From NCBI GenBank assembly GCA_963277665.1, contig OY728122.1, positions 1,543,694,868 to 1,543,758,867 on the forward strand: a stretch of 64,000 bases of DNA, in the 5' to 3' direction. The stretch comes from Viscum album (lineage: Eukaryota; Streptophyta; Magnoliopsida; Santalales; Viscaceae). The notes beneath the pieces were generated by a model. That model worked only from the letters and a program-made list of their open reading frames with translations. It was not told the DNA's origin and did no database searches. The position numbers and the translations under genes are program-made. This document shows positions 33,251 through 46,869 of the stretch, piece after piece (the first letter of the stretch is position 1; every line of letters begins with the position of its first letter).

Positions 33251-36200
33251 TTCACCATAGATCAATCAAATATCATGTTAAGGATTTTGTTTCTTGGATT
33301 TATCTTAAAATTTTATATTTTTCTGATTATAGATTAGTTTCTTACAATCTAATAAAAAACTGACCATTTTCAACCCTAGTTAATTAATGATTCTTATATT
33401 AGATATTTTGGGATTGATAATTATCATCCTTGGAGTAGTAACATAAACATAGTTATCCCTTTATTTATATCTCATGATCAATGAACGATGCTTGTACAAC
33501 CATGAAATATCATTCAAAAAAATGTTTTATAGTTTTTACCTAATGAAATTCATGTTTATCATTGGCCTTCAATAGGTTGAAGATTCAACCATCAATATAG
33601 TAATAATCCTGAAAAAATTTCATTTTTTTGTGTCGGTTTGTTTGAGAATTGTTGTTGATGATCATTTTAAGAGTTATGAAGATTAATAATTATTTAGAGA
33701 GGGAATATGATATAAGAAGCATCTTTATTTTGATTTGGTATTTGTTAACAACAATGGATATGAATATAATCCAATATTTTGAAGAAATACATCTGAGATC
33801 TGATATCTGACAAGGCGTTAATCACTGAGAAATAATATTTTTGGATTTTCGGAGGTAATAATAGAAACAGTGTAGGTGATGATGAATATTTTGGAGGAAT
33901 AATAATTTTTAGAAGATTCCTCACTACACAATGTGTAATTTAGAAGAAAAAACACAATGTGTCTTGTTGATGCAACATGAATGTTTTGTTTTATAAAAAA
34001 TATCACCTGGATGTGTTGATAAAAGCATACTCCCTATGACCCAAGATGGCTTGATACTTTTTAATAGGGATTAATTACATAGAGAAGATTGGGTGGGCAT
34101 TGTGGCCATGTATGATGAGGCTAGACCCCATGCACCACCCGATAGGATAGGACTCGGGTATGGTAGAATATGTTGTCTGTCAATCCCAGAACAACAAGCC
34201 ATTTAGCTATAACTAAAAGATGTTTATTTGTTTTGAGTTTAATATTTAGTATTAGAACACTGTCTGGTTCAATACTTAGGGTATAATCTTCTGTACGCTG
34301 TCTAAAGTACATATTTCCCCCTTCACTCATATTAGGATGTACAGGATGTCCCTTATGAATATTGTTGAGGAGATTATGGGAATAAAGGTAAAGCAAGTAG
34401 GATTATATGAATCATCATCTCAAAGATCAAGCTTTAATTTTAAGCACTCATTGTAAGTGGAAATCCAACGTAATAGTAGAGTCAAGGTGTAGTAACTCTT
34501 TCTATCCTTTGGTAGGTTTTAAAATCCCCCCATGATATTTTTTAATGGGATCCTCTCCCTATATATCAAAACGTGTTGTTCGTTATCCAATCAATTAATG
34601 AGTGTAAGATCCACAATCTATGGGGTGGGTTATTCACCATTCCTAGTGATCGTAGGTAGGGCATGGGAGCGTCCTTTGGGACTAGTTATTCCCCCTAAAC
34701 TATTTGGAATGAGATATCCTCTACTATTGGTACATAGAGGTTATATGTGTTGAAGGATCATATTATTATAGGCCTTCGTAGACATTTAAAATCCTAGATT
34801 TTAAAATACAGATAGAAACATTACATTATAGATTAAGTACCGAATATGATAATATATAGGTAGTTTTTGTTTCCTTACCATATTGTTTATGGTTTTAGAT
34901 TTATCTCCCTTAATACATTAATTATTAGTGATTTTTTTGGTGTCCAATTAGGTATTAATCTACTTAACTCTTCATTGTCTCTACATGAACTTGTCATGTA
35001 TTTTTCAGATGACATATTTTTCGATGGAGATGACTGTGGAAATATCACTGGTGGTCCACAGTAGTGCCTATAAGTTGAGGTGTTATGATTTTTGTAAGAC
35101 AATGGGTGGTGTGATGATAGTCTTTCCTCTCTTGTTTTTAGTTTTGACCTACCTTTTAGTAGTTGGGATACGAATTTTTCCTATTTAGAATGTGTATGTC
35201 CAATATTTTTATTTTTTGGGAAGTTATATATTGCGAAATCATTTTTTATTCAGGTTGTCTACAATTCAATATTACTCTGGGTTATTTGGAGATGTTAGCA
35301 TATACTACTTCATTAGGAAGAGGCATCCCATATGTGTGATATGCTTAATTGGTGCTTGTAAGTAGCCTGTGGCCTATTAGAGATGGGATTGGGATAAAAA
35401 ATCAACTTACTACAGATCATGTGGGACCCCGTGGGATGGTTTAAGTTATATACTACGTGAATTTGACCAATTTCAGTCCCCATGTATCACAAAGAACTAG
35501 ATATATACTTTGATAAACTTTCCTGAATGTCAACTGTGGAACCACTAGTGTATAAAAATTATTATGATGGGGAAATGAAATTACTATAATATATAGTGAA
35601 AAAATTTCATATGTATAGTTAATAATATTTATAAATTCTACCCTATATCTTTTCCCACAATAATATCCATCCTTTACTCAACATACACTATTTCCATGAC
35701 TTAAATACTATATGATGTAAGAATCTATACATCTGAACATACATTTAATTTAACATTCTTTTTTACCATATATTGTTAAATTATTAGAGTCCTTGTTTTG
35801 GATTATTCTAGACTTCTATGTCTTTAACTAATTTTTCTAGACAAAATTATACACTATATTTTAGAAATTTTACTGCTTCTGCAATCTAATGAAATCCTCA
35901 CCACTAACTTCTCCAAATTCCATCATAAACATTACTTTAACAAAAATTCTGTATGAATTGTCCCCACTATGACCTATCCTAAACTGGATAAGAGACTATG
36001 TGTGACACCAATTGATCACCTTCAAATAGGATAGGGGTTAGTGACATTCACTGCAGGTATGAACATGTGAAATTAGAAGAACTTATCTCAAATAAAACTA
36101 AAGCAATGTAATGGACCAGACCTCTCCAGTTTATTCCTTTGCTGAAATATAGTGTTTGAGTTGTTCTAGGAGGTCATTGTGGTTTATCCGAAACACCTTT

Positions 36201-36254
36201 TCAGATTTCTAGTTTTGTGAATAGTGATTCTAGTTTTCTGAACAATTTCATTGG
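33251..36254. other. Unassigned AT-rich stretch
   Basis: Possibly the continuation of LTR F or other decayed repeats. Open frames up to 91 codons occur on both strands but have no recognisable motif and overlap one another. I see no gene, RNA or terminal repeat. Confidence 0.4.
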
Positions 36255-36255
36255 T

Positions 36256-36497
36256 GAGACAGATGTGAACAGTGTCATCGGTGAGACAGATGCAAATAGT
36301 GTCCTCAGTGAGAAATAGATGGATATTGTCATGGTAAGATAGATGTGAACATTATTATCAGTGAGGCAGATGTGAATAGTTTCATCAGTGAGATAGATGT
36401 GAATAGTGTCATTAGTGAGATAGATGTGAACAATATCATCAGTGAGATAGATGTGAATAGTTTCATCAGTGAGAAAAATGTGAATAATGTCATTAGT
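36256..36497 (+). repeat. 27-bp minisatellite (first array)
   Basis: About nine tandem units of consensus GAGATAGATGTGAATAGT followed by GTCATYAGT, with 10-25% divergence. Because 27 is a multiple of three, one frame reads a nine-residue repeat (SEIDVNSFI) at 36345-36497; I regard that frame as incidental. Confidence 0.85.
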
Positions 36498-36829
36498 GAG
36501 TCATTTTTATTGGCGATGTCGGTGAGTCATTTGTACTATTGACATCAGTGAGTCATTTTTGCGGTCAACATCAGCGAGTCATTTGTATTGTCAGTGTTGG
36601 TGAGTCATTTATATTGTCAATGTTGATGAGTCATTTGTATTGTCCATGTTGGTGTTTCATTTTTACTATTGGCATCAGTGAGCCATTTGAACTTTCGGTA
36701 TCGGTGAGTCATTTGTACTATCAACATCCATGACTCATTTGTACTATCATCACCAATGATTCATTTTTACTATCTACATCGGTGAGTAATTTGGACTGTC
36801 GGTATCAGTGATTCAATTATACTATTGGC
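36498..36829 (+). repeat. 26-bp minisatellite (second array)
   Basis: About twelve to thirteen tandem units of the form GAGTCATTTGTACTAT followed by CRACATCRGT. The unit is one base shorter than the first array and clearly related to it in the GTGAG/CATCRGT part, so it seems to have arisen from it and then amplified independently. Confidence 0.85.
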
Positions 36830-36850
36830 ATGGGTAGTTGTACAATATTT

Positions 36851-36931
36851 CCAGCCATTGGAAGGTGTATAGGGTTTCCATCAATTGGTAGGTGCAAAAC
36901 GTTTCCAACCATCGATAGGTGTACAATGTTT
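36851..36931 (+). repeat. 27-bp minisatellite (third array)
   Basis: Three units of CCARCCATYGRTAGGTG followed by TACAAYGTTT. Adjacent to the second array but with a different consensus. Confidence 0.75.
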
Positions 36932-39900
36932 CTAGCCTCCTGCAACTTCTTCCATTTAATGTTTTCTTTGACGAAAAATGCATTCAAGGACTTATTTAAG
37001 TGATTTATGGACAATTTAAATCCCCTAACTCCTATATTAATTTTCATAAGGATCGGGATTGATTTACATGGTCAAATTGTGTGTTTTAACGCGATCCTCT
37101 TTTAATGGAAAATCTTGGGTATCTTAAACAACTTCTCTATTAAATCTTCCAATGGGATGAGATGTCTTCCTCCATTATTCTACCTTATTGACCTCTGTTG
37201 AGACACTCTCCAAACTTCCCATCCTTCCATAAGAGTGGTGTGATCAAACCTTAATCCTTTGATCGTTTCCCCTTGATGATTCTTCCTACAACATGCACTC
37301 TCCCTGTTTTGGTCCAAGCAGCAATTGTCGATCCATCATCAATAGAAGGTATGATCTTCCTCCGTTATTGTGTTTCTTTGACCGTTCTTCTCTAGTTTCT
37401 CCATTCCATGTTCTTTCATATGGTCTCCATGTTCCTAATAGATTTTTCTTGGGTGTCAGTTTGTGTGTTCTTTCCACGACATCCTCAAGTGGATGTTGTT
37501 ACCGTGAGGGATCCAATCGTGATCAGTTGCATAAATAATTCTAGTTTATATAATGACCAGAACCTTTTGAGGCAAATGATTCATCGATTATCTATTATTT
37601 TACAAGATATCACAGGTTTATCATGATTCATCCCCCTAGATAATAAAGGAATTGACATAATAAATGCTTAATCTGGATAACTAAATTGGTATCAATTGTG
37701 TGTTATTGCCTCTTGTTTTTATAGACAGTGTGATATCTATACTACCCTTTTTTATCATGTCATAGTTGATATAAATTGGTAAAAAACATAAACTAAGATT
37801 AATTATAATTATTTTATCAAAGATAAAGAGGCATGTAAATGAATCTGGTTGTTGCTGTTGTAAATTGTTGATAATCAAATTTATGCAGCAAGAATATTTA
37901 ATTAATTTTTGATAGATTGCTATTAGTTTTCCTATTGTTGGAAAATAAAATTAATAAATTGTTTAATTTTAGAAGGATTAAAGAACCAGTTGTTGGTTAA
38001 AAGATAATTTTTAGTAGGGTTCCAAGTAACCCACTTTCATGTGAGGCTGAGTGCCCTATGCTTGAGTTCTGTGAGTACTCATTATGTATGAAGAATGGAT
38101 TACTTTTTTAAGGGCCAAGATCCTAGTTTAAATAATGTTTGTTTTCCTTATTATTGTGTTGGGTTGTCAACCTGGATGGTCATTTTGATAAGTGGGGGAC
38201 GAGAGGCCATTCATTATGGAAGCAGTTGATGCCTAGAGGGGCAAGATGTATCAGTTTATACATGTGGGAGTCAGGGGGGCACTGAAGATTATGAAAAAAG
38301 TTTGATGCGAATGATTAGAAGTATGGAGAATATCTTTGTTTGTTTATCTAATTTACTTTCTCTACTGCTCAAGGTAGATGGTATTTCTTACCCTCTTTCC
38401 AAAAGGGGAGAAGAAGCATGGGTTATGCCACAAGCTTTCGGTGTTTAGCTTCTCGATGGAGGAGGTGTCTACGGTCTTGCTATAGGTGTCAATTACATGA
38501 GAGGTTGTTCATATAGTCACTAGGTTGAGCCCCTTTGGGTTTAGTATATTATAATATTTTTCTAGAATTTCTAGGAATATGTGAAATTAATAATTCTGTT
38601 AATAAATTATAGAATAAACAATGTTAACCCATGGGGTGGGAGCTTGTTGACACGAAATGTTGAGGTTACAATTTAAAGGAACATTGGACTTTGGGTGTGA
38701 TGCTAATTTAGAATTTATAATGGTTAATTAATGTTTAATTATTTAATTAATAAAAACTAAAACATAAAAAAGGCAATGAAGTAATATAAGAAATCTCTTT
38801 AAATGGTTGTGTGCTTATAGGATACATAGTCTTAGTAGTGGTAGCGGGGAGTCCGAGAGACATTAGTTGCAGTTGAGTCTAAGACAAGGTTATTCCCATA
38901 GTGTGGTTGTGAGGTATAGTATATTCTATAATTTTCGTGTTTCTATATGCTACTCCACCCCTTCAGTTAGGTAGTCTAACACCCCAAGAATTTTGACCCC
39001 CGGGGGGTGTTTTCCCCAATATTCCAGCAGGAGGATGGATGGATTACTACCCCTTTGGCCCTGCTCTCTTCTATTTCTAGTTACTTGTGATGGTAGGAAA
39101 AGCAATTATTTTTCCCCAAATATGTGTATAGAAGGATGTAATGAGTTGTGGTTATTCACAAAAATATATTTGGAATATATTTTCCTATGGACTACTATAG
39201 GTGTAATGTGAATGGGATGTGATGGCCTGAGTATCCTTACGTGGTGTATGGGTTGTAATCAATTGTGGTATAATGCTTGACGCATGATACACATTATACG
39301 AGCTATTGTGGATCCCAGAAACTACATTTATACTTTGGTTACGTGGATTTAGTTGTTGTGTTGCATGAGGTGCATATTGTGTTGCTTCACCCAGGTTTCT
39401 ACGGTAAGGAATTTTTTGAGAGAGAATCATGGGACATGTGACATTGGGGAAAATTGGAAAACAAGTGGGGAAGTGTTAGTGGGTTACCCTTGATATTACT
39501 TATTATATTATATACTATTATATGTGATACATGGTGAGAGTATCCATGGTGAGGCTAGGAATATAGTATACATATTCAGGTGATGAGTTAGTTTCAATTG
39601 TTGTTCACTATGATTTATCATGCTTTCCATACTTTTTCATGAGAGGATATGTGGAGGATCCTACTATTTATACTATTATTCCACCTTAAGTATATCTAAA
39701 CTATTTTTCCAGTCACATAGAGCAGTCATGAGATCAGGCTGGTTACTATTAGTTTGGGGTTACATGAGTCGTTCAGGCATCATTGTTGTTGCTATTTTTT
39801 CTTTCCACAGGTAATTGTAGTTTTCCCTTTCAGTTTTAGTAGTTCTTGCATGAAATAACATATGTGTTCTTGAGATTTATTTCATATTGCAGTATGAGTT

Positions 39901-40110
39901 GGAGTTGGTTTGTGGTTGTCTTATCTCTCTCTTCAACAGGTGTTCTCTTAGAGGGTAATGCCCCTCATTTTTGTGTTTAGTATACCCTCGGTGCTAGTCA
40001 CCATCCTGGGGCTTACTGGAGGCAGGAATCGGGGGTCACTCTCTCTATTATCACATTGCCAGACCAGGAGGGGTACACCTAGTGGGGAGGTGGGTTTTGA
40101 CAAACAAAGT
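36932..40110. other. Unassigned, moderately GC-richer stretch
   Basis: No protein domain recognised. An imperfect direct repeat of about 39 bp occurs at 37161-37199 and 37352-37390 (core TCTTCCTCCRTTATT). TCTAACACCCCAAG at 38975 resembles a mutated LTR start, and CTACGGTAAGGAA near 39400 and CTTTCCACAGG near 39810 resemble the donor/acceptor pair of the identified LTRs. A further decayed plus-strand LTR is possible but not shown. Confidence 0.3.
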
Positions 40111-43100
40111 TAAATAAAAAGAAAATATGAGTCTATATTGTAATAAAAGGTTATTAATTTAAAACCAAAATAATTAATTATGAGTATATTACACATCATT
40201 TCCAAAGACAAACAATTTTGGCAGAAAAATGGAAAAATATTTCTGAAGAAAAATAAAAATAAAAATAAAAATAAGAATCCAACTCCAAAAGAATTTTTTT
40301 TCCTAAGATAATGTTTTCCAAAACCAACTGTAAAATGAAATTATTAATATATAATCCTTTTCTATAAGAAATAGGTCAATAGAGACATACCTACTAAAGA
40401 CATATATTAGGGGTTCCTTCTCTAAGCCCATCAACATGAATATGTGTATAATATACTAATGAATCACTGAGTTAAATAAATAATGAAATATATTCAACCA
40501 ACCCAATGTATCTCTATAGATAAATATCTATCCAATAACCCAAATCAAAAACAATAATTTAAAATAACATTATAGATATGGATAGTATATCCTAGGAAAA
40601 AATATAGAAATAAATACACTATAGATCATCTCCAACTGAATCATTAACATTAGTATCATCCCCAACTGGAGAATTGACATTATTCACAATTTAAAAGTCA
40701 TTTTCTCTCAATTATAAATAATATATATCAAACTATATATATTGACATCAGACAATCACTAAAAACCTTATCATCATCTTCACTTAGGAGTGGAGATAGG
40801 TCAATTTACCATGGATAAAATAATTTATTTCCATTTGATTTCATGTGTGCATTTCTTATATGATAAAAAAATATAACATCCTCATGCTCAGATAACTAAT
40901 AGATAATATACTTATAACCCACTCAAATATTCATTACTCTTGGGTAATTAATTCCTCACATAAAAACAATTCAACGCCAATGAGTCTTAATAGATCATAT
41001 AAAATCATTATATAGGGATAAAATGAATCTCTAAATAATTTTCTAGGGAAATAATATAATATCCCTATGATTACACTAAACCACTACATTAATATTTCAT
41101 ATCATAGATAAAATATTTCCATCCTATTAGAGAAAAAATCTCGATTATAATATACATAACATTTCAATGATAACAAAACTAACTTAGACATTCAGTGTTT
41201 GAGAGTTTTGATGGATGTATAAATTGAAAATATATTAAATATTTAAAGAAAAAGATGGTATTTTATAATCAATTTCCTTTGATACTACCCATATTTAAAT
41301 AAGTATTATTTTTTTATTTCAATATCTTTGAAACAATTTACGGTATAGAATTTATTAAATTTTTTATTTTTTAAAAATCAAAACATTTAGTAATAAATAG
41401 TATGAAATTAAATTATGATAACCAAAATTTATGTTTAAAGGAGAAATACTAAAAAAAATTACTAATACTGTTATTATTATTATTATTTCCTCTTTTGGAT
41501 ACTGGACATTTGACATTCCAAAATATCCCTTTGAAGTGACTATTAGAGTTATTTATATTTTTGTATTACTCTCTCTATCTCACACACACTCATATATATA
41601 TAAGGAAAAATATAAACTCCACTACATCCTTAATATTAAACACTAATATTTTTAATATTTTCTTAACCACTAATATCTTATGAAAATTATATTAAAAGAA
41701 ACCTTCCCAAAAAAAGTAAAATAAAATGAAAAAAATATTTCATGAATAATTTAATTCACCATCATAAAATACCACATAATTATAATTTATCATCTTCAAA
41801 ATTCCTACAATTTAACATGAATTATCAATCCACTGTAATTTATTAAAATTTACATAAAAAATATATATTAATAAGTAGAGAGTATAATGTCACATCCCTC
41901 AATCTTTATTCTGAATTATCACATATAACTTGTTCTAATTTTCATTACCTTATTTTTCAGAATCCCTCCTCACACCTTAATGAGATGAAGTTAATATTAA
42001 ATGAGTGAAAAAGAGTTTACATTATTCTTGAGGACAATAGGGTTTCACACACTATTTATTGAAAAAAATTATTCTTTGTTTGTCATTAATTAGTTAAGTA
42101 TATTTGTTCATTAATAAAATGTTTCCAAATAATCTTTTAATTAAAAATGGGTGATTCATATTAAACCTTGGAGTAATGTATGATTCCATTGGATTTATCT
42201 ATTATCATATTCCTCCCATTCCAAAATAGTAAATATATTACCTTAATGATATTTAATTAGCCTCTTCACGTCATTCTATTGAATTCATTCACCTCCCATA
42301 AAATATAATAAATCTTCTTAATAAATAATTTTAACTTCTTAAACTATCTATTCCATTATAATAATATTGATAAAAATAATAATATTTTAATAATATTAAT
42401 CCTAACAAAAAATAATAATTTATTCAATTTTAGTTAATTAAATTCTATTTGTTGAAAAAAATGGAAAAAATTTACCATCTTGGATTCCCTCTAAAATCCC
42501 AACCAAATGAAAAAAATCATATTCTATGATAAATGGATTACTCGTAATTTTATTATGAGATTATCAAAATTTATATTTTAACCGTTATTTGTCAAATAAC
42601 AAAAATTCACTTGAAAATTTCACAAAATTCATAAAAAAATTATTTTTTCTATACACTTAAGAATAATAATAGTACATCATAATTATAAGAAAATTATCAC
42701 TCATAATACATTATAACAAAGTTTGGATAAACTAAATGGTCATAATCTATACATAATATCTAATTAAAATTAATCATTACTTGGTGCTTTGGGGGTTGTA
42801 TATATTGGGCCTACATTCAAACTATAATATATCAATACATATGTAGAACAAAAATATAAAAATTGATGAAAATATTTTCACATTAATCAATAAGAATAAC
42901 ATGGATAATCCATAAATGTAGATGAATGGAATTGATAACATTTTAATTATTCAAGAAATAACATCAATCATTGAGAAGAAAGTGGAAATAAATATAAAGC
43001 CATGTGAATATAAAAAAAATATTATAAATAGATTTTCTAATAAAATATTTAGTAATTTATAATTAAGATAAAAAATAATTATAACTTTAAAAAACACAAA

Positions 43101-44056
43101 ATCATGAAAAAAAAATCAAGAAATAATCACGAATTGATTCTCAGAAAATTTTTATAATATGTCAAGTAAGAATAAATAAAATAAAATATAATAAAAAAAT
43201 GAATATACGTATAAAACAAGGGGAAATTTAATAATTTAAATTTATAAAATTATATAAAAAAAATATATGATAAATAAAAAAATAATATTGAACATAAATT
43301 AGATAGATTAGATTTATAAAGAATAAGCTTACCTCAATCTCGATGTTTATGGAATGATATTAAATATCCTATAAAACATCATTTTTTATTAATTAATATA
43401 AAATTATTTTTTGTTTATTTACCATATTATTGATAATTTATATCAATTTTTAATTAGTTATATTTCACCGATTAGCTTTACAAGTCACTATTTGGGGTTT
43501 TTCATAATGTTCCATGGATATTTAGGTATCATGGTATCAATCATTGTTCATTATCGATGAGTTTATTAGATCTATAATTTATAAAGTAATCACTCCATAA
43601 TAGTTAAATATGTTTGATGTTTCATAATAAATATATTGTAGGAAGACACTTGGTTTGAAAATCAGTGTTTCACAATTCAACAGATCTTTTTCATATAATA
43701 GTTCATATTTGATTTTTTTTGGAAATCATAGGAATATAAGTTATTTCATTAAATAAATTAAAATAATCTATATTTAATATATATATATATATATTGTATT
43801 TATTAGAAAATAATCAACTCTGTGTACAATTATTATCATAAAAATACACCGTTATTATATATAGTAAAAAATTGACCACTTAAGGATCATACTAAATGAG
43901 ATAATTAATAATGAATAACAAATAAGTAATATTTAAATTTTATATTAATTATATATAACGGTCAATTAAATTTATTTTATATTAATCTATCTTTAATTTG
44001 ATGAAAAAAATTAGTAATATAAATAAAAATGATATTCTTTGAGTGGGGGGTTTTAC
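40111..44056 (-). other. AT-rich stretch, possibly LTR sequence of element G
   Basis: Lies downstream (minus strand) of the TGTAAAACCCCCC start at 44057. Over the first 150 bp it shares blocks with LTR E, such as ATATATAATTAATATAAAAT. Further along I find no hairpin modules, TATA box or LTR end. TGTCACATCCCTC at 41888 on the plus strand is another LTR-start look-alike. No gene seen. Confidence 0.3.
43776..43795. repeat. AT dinucleotide microsatellite
   Basis: About ten uninterrupted AT units. Comparable runs occur at 44602-44622 and 45813-45830. Confidence 0.8.
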
Positions 44057-45179
44057 ATCATTGAAAAAATAACCATTTACATTATAACCTTATATAATTT
44101 GAAGTATAAGGTTTCAATATGAGAAAAAATTCATAAATATATAAGTGATGTAGAAGAGTGAGTATTTTGTAATATTTGGGATGTATAAAAAAAATTTAGA
44201 AGTTATTTTTATGGATCAATGAAATGGGTTTTTTTACAAAAGAAGGTGCTGTTTATTTTTGAATAAAACATAATTTTATGACTGGGAGTCACAATAGTGA
44301 TTCTAATTGTGAATATGAATTGTATCAATCTCATTTTGACCAAACCAAGGTCATTGTTACCTATTTGATAGTGTTAGGTACTTTAATTTCATATAATGAA
44401 CCCTTTACTGTTTTATAAATTCCCTTAAATCATTCTCCCAAAAACACTCCCCTCATTAACTAAGACAACCATCAAATATCAAATTTTTTTGTACTATATT
44501 TCCACCAAATTGCAAGAAGTTTTTATCCACTATACATTGATCCTTGAAACTATGAATTTTATTGGATAATATGACACATTGGATTTCTATCATGTGGTCA
44601 TGATATATATATATATATATATTTATTCTCCATTATTAATTCAAATTGTTATAGTGGATATATAACAATGACATATAATATTACTCATATGAAATAATAA
44701 TACAATTTTTAACTTTTATTGTTTTTTAGTTATCATGGTCATTTTCTGAATTTAAATTTTTAATGTTATACAATTCATATTTTTTTCAAAGAATAAGAAG
44801 ATATTGAGTCATTATATTAATCACACTTTTATAAATTTCATAATTGATGTTTTATTTCAAATGCCTATAGAGGAAAATGTCTGTGTTCTTTTATTTCGAT
44901 AAAATCTATATGTTCCCATGTCAACATTTCAAAAATCTCATTTATCCTTTAAACATTCAGGAGGTGAGTTGTGTTATTTAATTATATCTTCTCATTATGA
45001 CATATGATCAATAATAAGGGTTATTTATATGAGTGATCATGCAATAATTTTTCAACATTTTGACTCAATACATGTTGGTGATATATTATATATTTTAGAA
45101 TAAGTGGGAAATAAAACATAGAATTTTCTTAAGAAAGGTTTTGAGGAAGTTATAGTTGATTATAAACTATTCCCACACT

Positions 45180-46130
45180 ATAAAACTTTTATGTGTTTAA
45201 AATACCTATGATATATATTTATATTCATTCATAACCTCATAAATCTCTTCTATGGATGTATTTGAGGGAATAATTTCTCCCCAATACTGAAATGGAAATC
45301 CCATCAATGATTTTCAACCCATTTCTTATGTCAACTCTATGATACTTCAATGTATTTTTGAATAACATAAATCTTATTTGCGGTTCCTCAATCATGTATA
45401 GATTTTAATATCATTTTTTCTATAAATTTATCCTTATAGGATAAAATTATAAATTACTTCCAACAAATGAATTAATATTTTTCATTGATTGAATTTTTTT
45501 AATAACTAAACTAATTGATGATGTTTATATCAAGGTTCTTAAAATTATGTCATGTTGGACACAAAATGAAATTTGCAAATAGAAGACACTTATTCCAACC
45601 TCTATTAAATTATTTTTATTATGATAAATAATTTATTCCATATTTTAAATATTTAATTTTTATTAAATATTTAGTTATGGATGATAAGTTTTAAAAATAA
45701 TCATCTCTATGTTAGATCTATATTGAAGGCTTCTCCAAAACATAAGTGTAAACCATTGATCTCAATCCAATATAATTGAATGAAATTATCCTATATCCAC
45801 TCCACTTATTTGATATATATATATATATATGTATATATTCATATTAATCTAGTGTGGAATCTTGTCAAATGGAAATGTAGTGATATAATTTAATATGTTA
45901 ATCAATCATAACCCACATGGAATTATCTCCCTTAAATGTCATCAAATGAACCACAAAAACATTTTCATGGACACATTATCCCATTTACATTCTCATTTGG
46001 GTAATGGTAAAATTGGCTCTTTAATGTTTTTTTATGTTTTTTACTAAATTTATTTCATATCAAGAAACATAATGTATACTCATCAATATCCTTCTTCATG
46101 TTACCCCACCAGATGTTCCCCCATGATCTA
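45180..46130 (-). pseudogene. Integrase remnants of element G
   Basis: Reverse reading near 46130-46060 gives WWGNMKKDIDEYTLCFL, matching the end of the integrase zinc domain, where the usual Cys pair is C then F. Near 45900-45845 NSMWVMID is the counterpart of AIWVIVD. A possible YHRVDIRNGLKIIDG near 45330 may correspond to the YADxRRKxLEFxxGD block. Many stops; the rest is unrecognisable. Confidence 0.5.
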
Positions 46131-46869
46131 TATACTATTTTACACTTACTATTTTACTAGAGAAATATGAACAATAAGTTTCATATAAAAAAATTCATAC
46201 TTAACACTCATTTTAATAGTTTAAATAGTCATATGACTACACATTTGAATATTTAATTATCAATATTCAATATATTATATTTCTCCAACTTTCTATATGT
46301 CATCTTATTCTATAGCTCTAAATAATTTTTTAAAATTTATTTTCTTTTGAAACAAATTTTATTAATTCATTTGGGATATTTACGATTATTTCCCATCTAT
46401 TATGACTTTTAAATCCATAATTTACATATCCATGAATATTTTATCTTTTTTAATCCACTCCATTAATATAAATTTTTAATACAATATTCAAATACTATCT
46501 TTTACCCTATTCACCTTCAATGAATGGTAATTTATTGATCAATCATTATAAATAATTATCTCTAATGATATTATTTGTCACATACAAAACATCTCCTATA
46601 TGAATATATAATTTTTGGTTTTTTTGAGAATTATATATATTATACTTCTCTAAATAAATAAATTTTTTCACATATTCAATGAAAAAACATCTAAAAAATC
46701 GTGATCATGTGTTAGTCACATTTATACATTCATATTTAGTTTTTTCAAATTATTTGATATCATGTTATCATTTTACATTAGGAAATGTCACCAAAATTTA
46801 TTTTATGAATCCAAGTATAACAAACCTATCTAAACTATATGGTAGGGAATGTATGAGCGTAATTATTGG
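46131..46869 (-). other. Undetermined AT-rich part of element G
   Basis: By position this should hold RNase H and the RT carboxy end, but no motif can be read. A 68-codon plus-strand frame at 46679-46885 has no recognisable content. Confidence 0.3.

Noticed and set aside
34867..35188. Overlapping frames around 34.9-35.2 kb on both strands as genes
   Set aside because: Three short frames overlap one another, have no motif, and lie in decayed repeat sequence; the DDIFFDGDD string is not an RT active site in context.
36345..36542. Protein with a nine-residue repeat (SEIDVNSFI)
   Set aside because: The frame is a by-product of a 27-bp minisatellite; it starts and ends in repeat DNA and has no supporting context.
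41888..41905. LTR start (TGTCACATCCCTC) of a separate plus-strand element
   Set aside because: Only the first dozen bases look like an LTR start; no end, partner copy, promoter or primer site was found.
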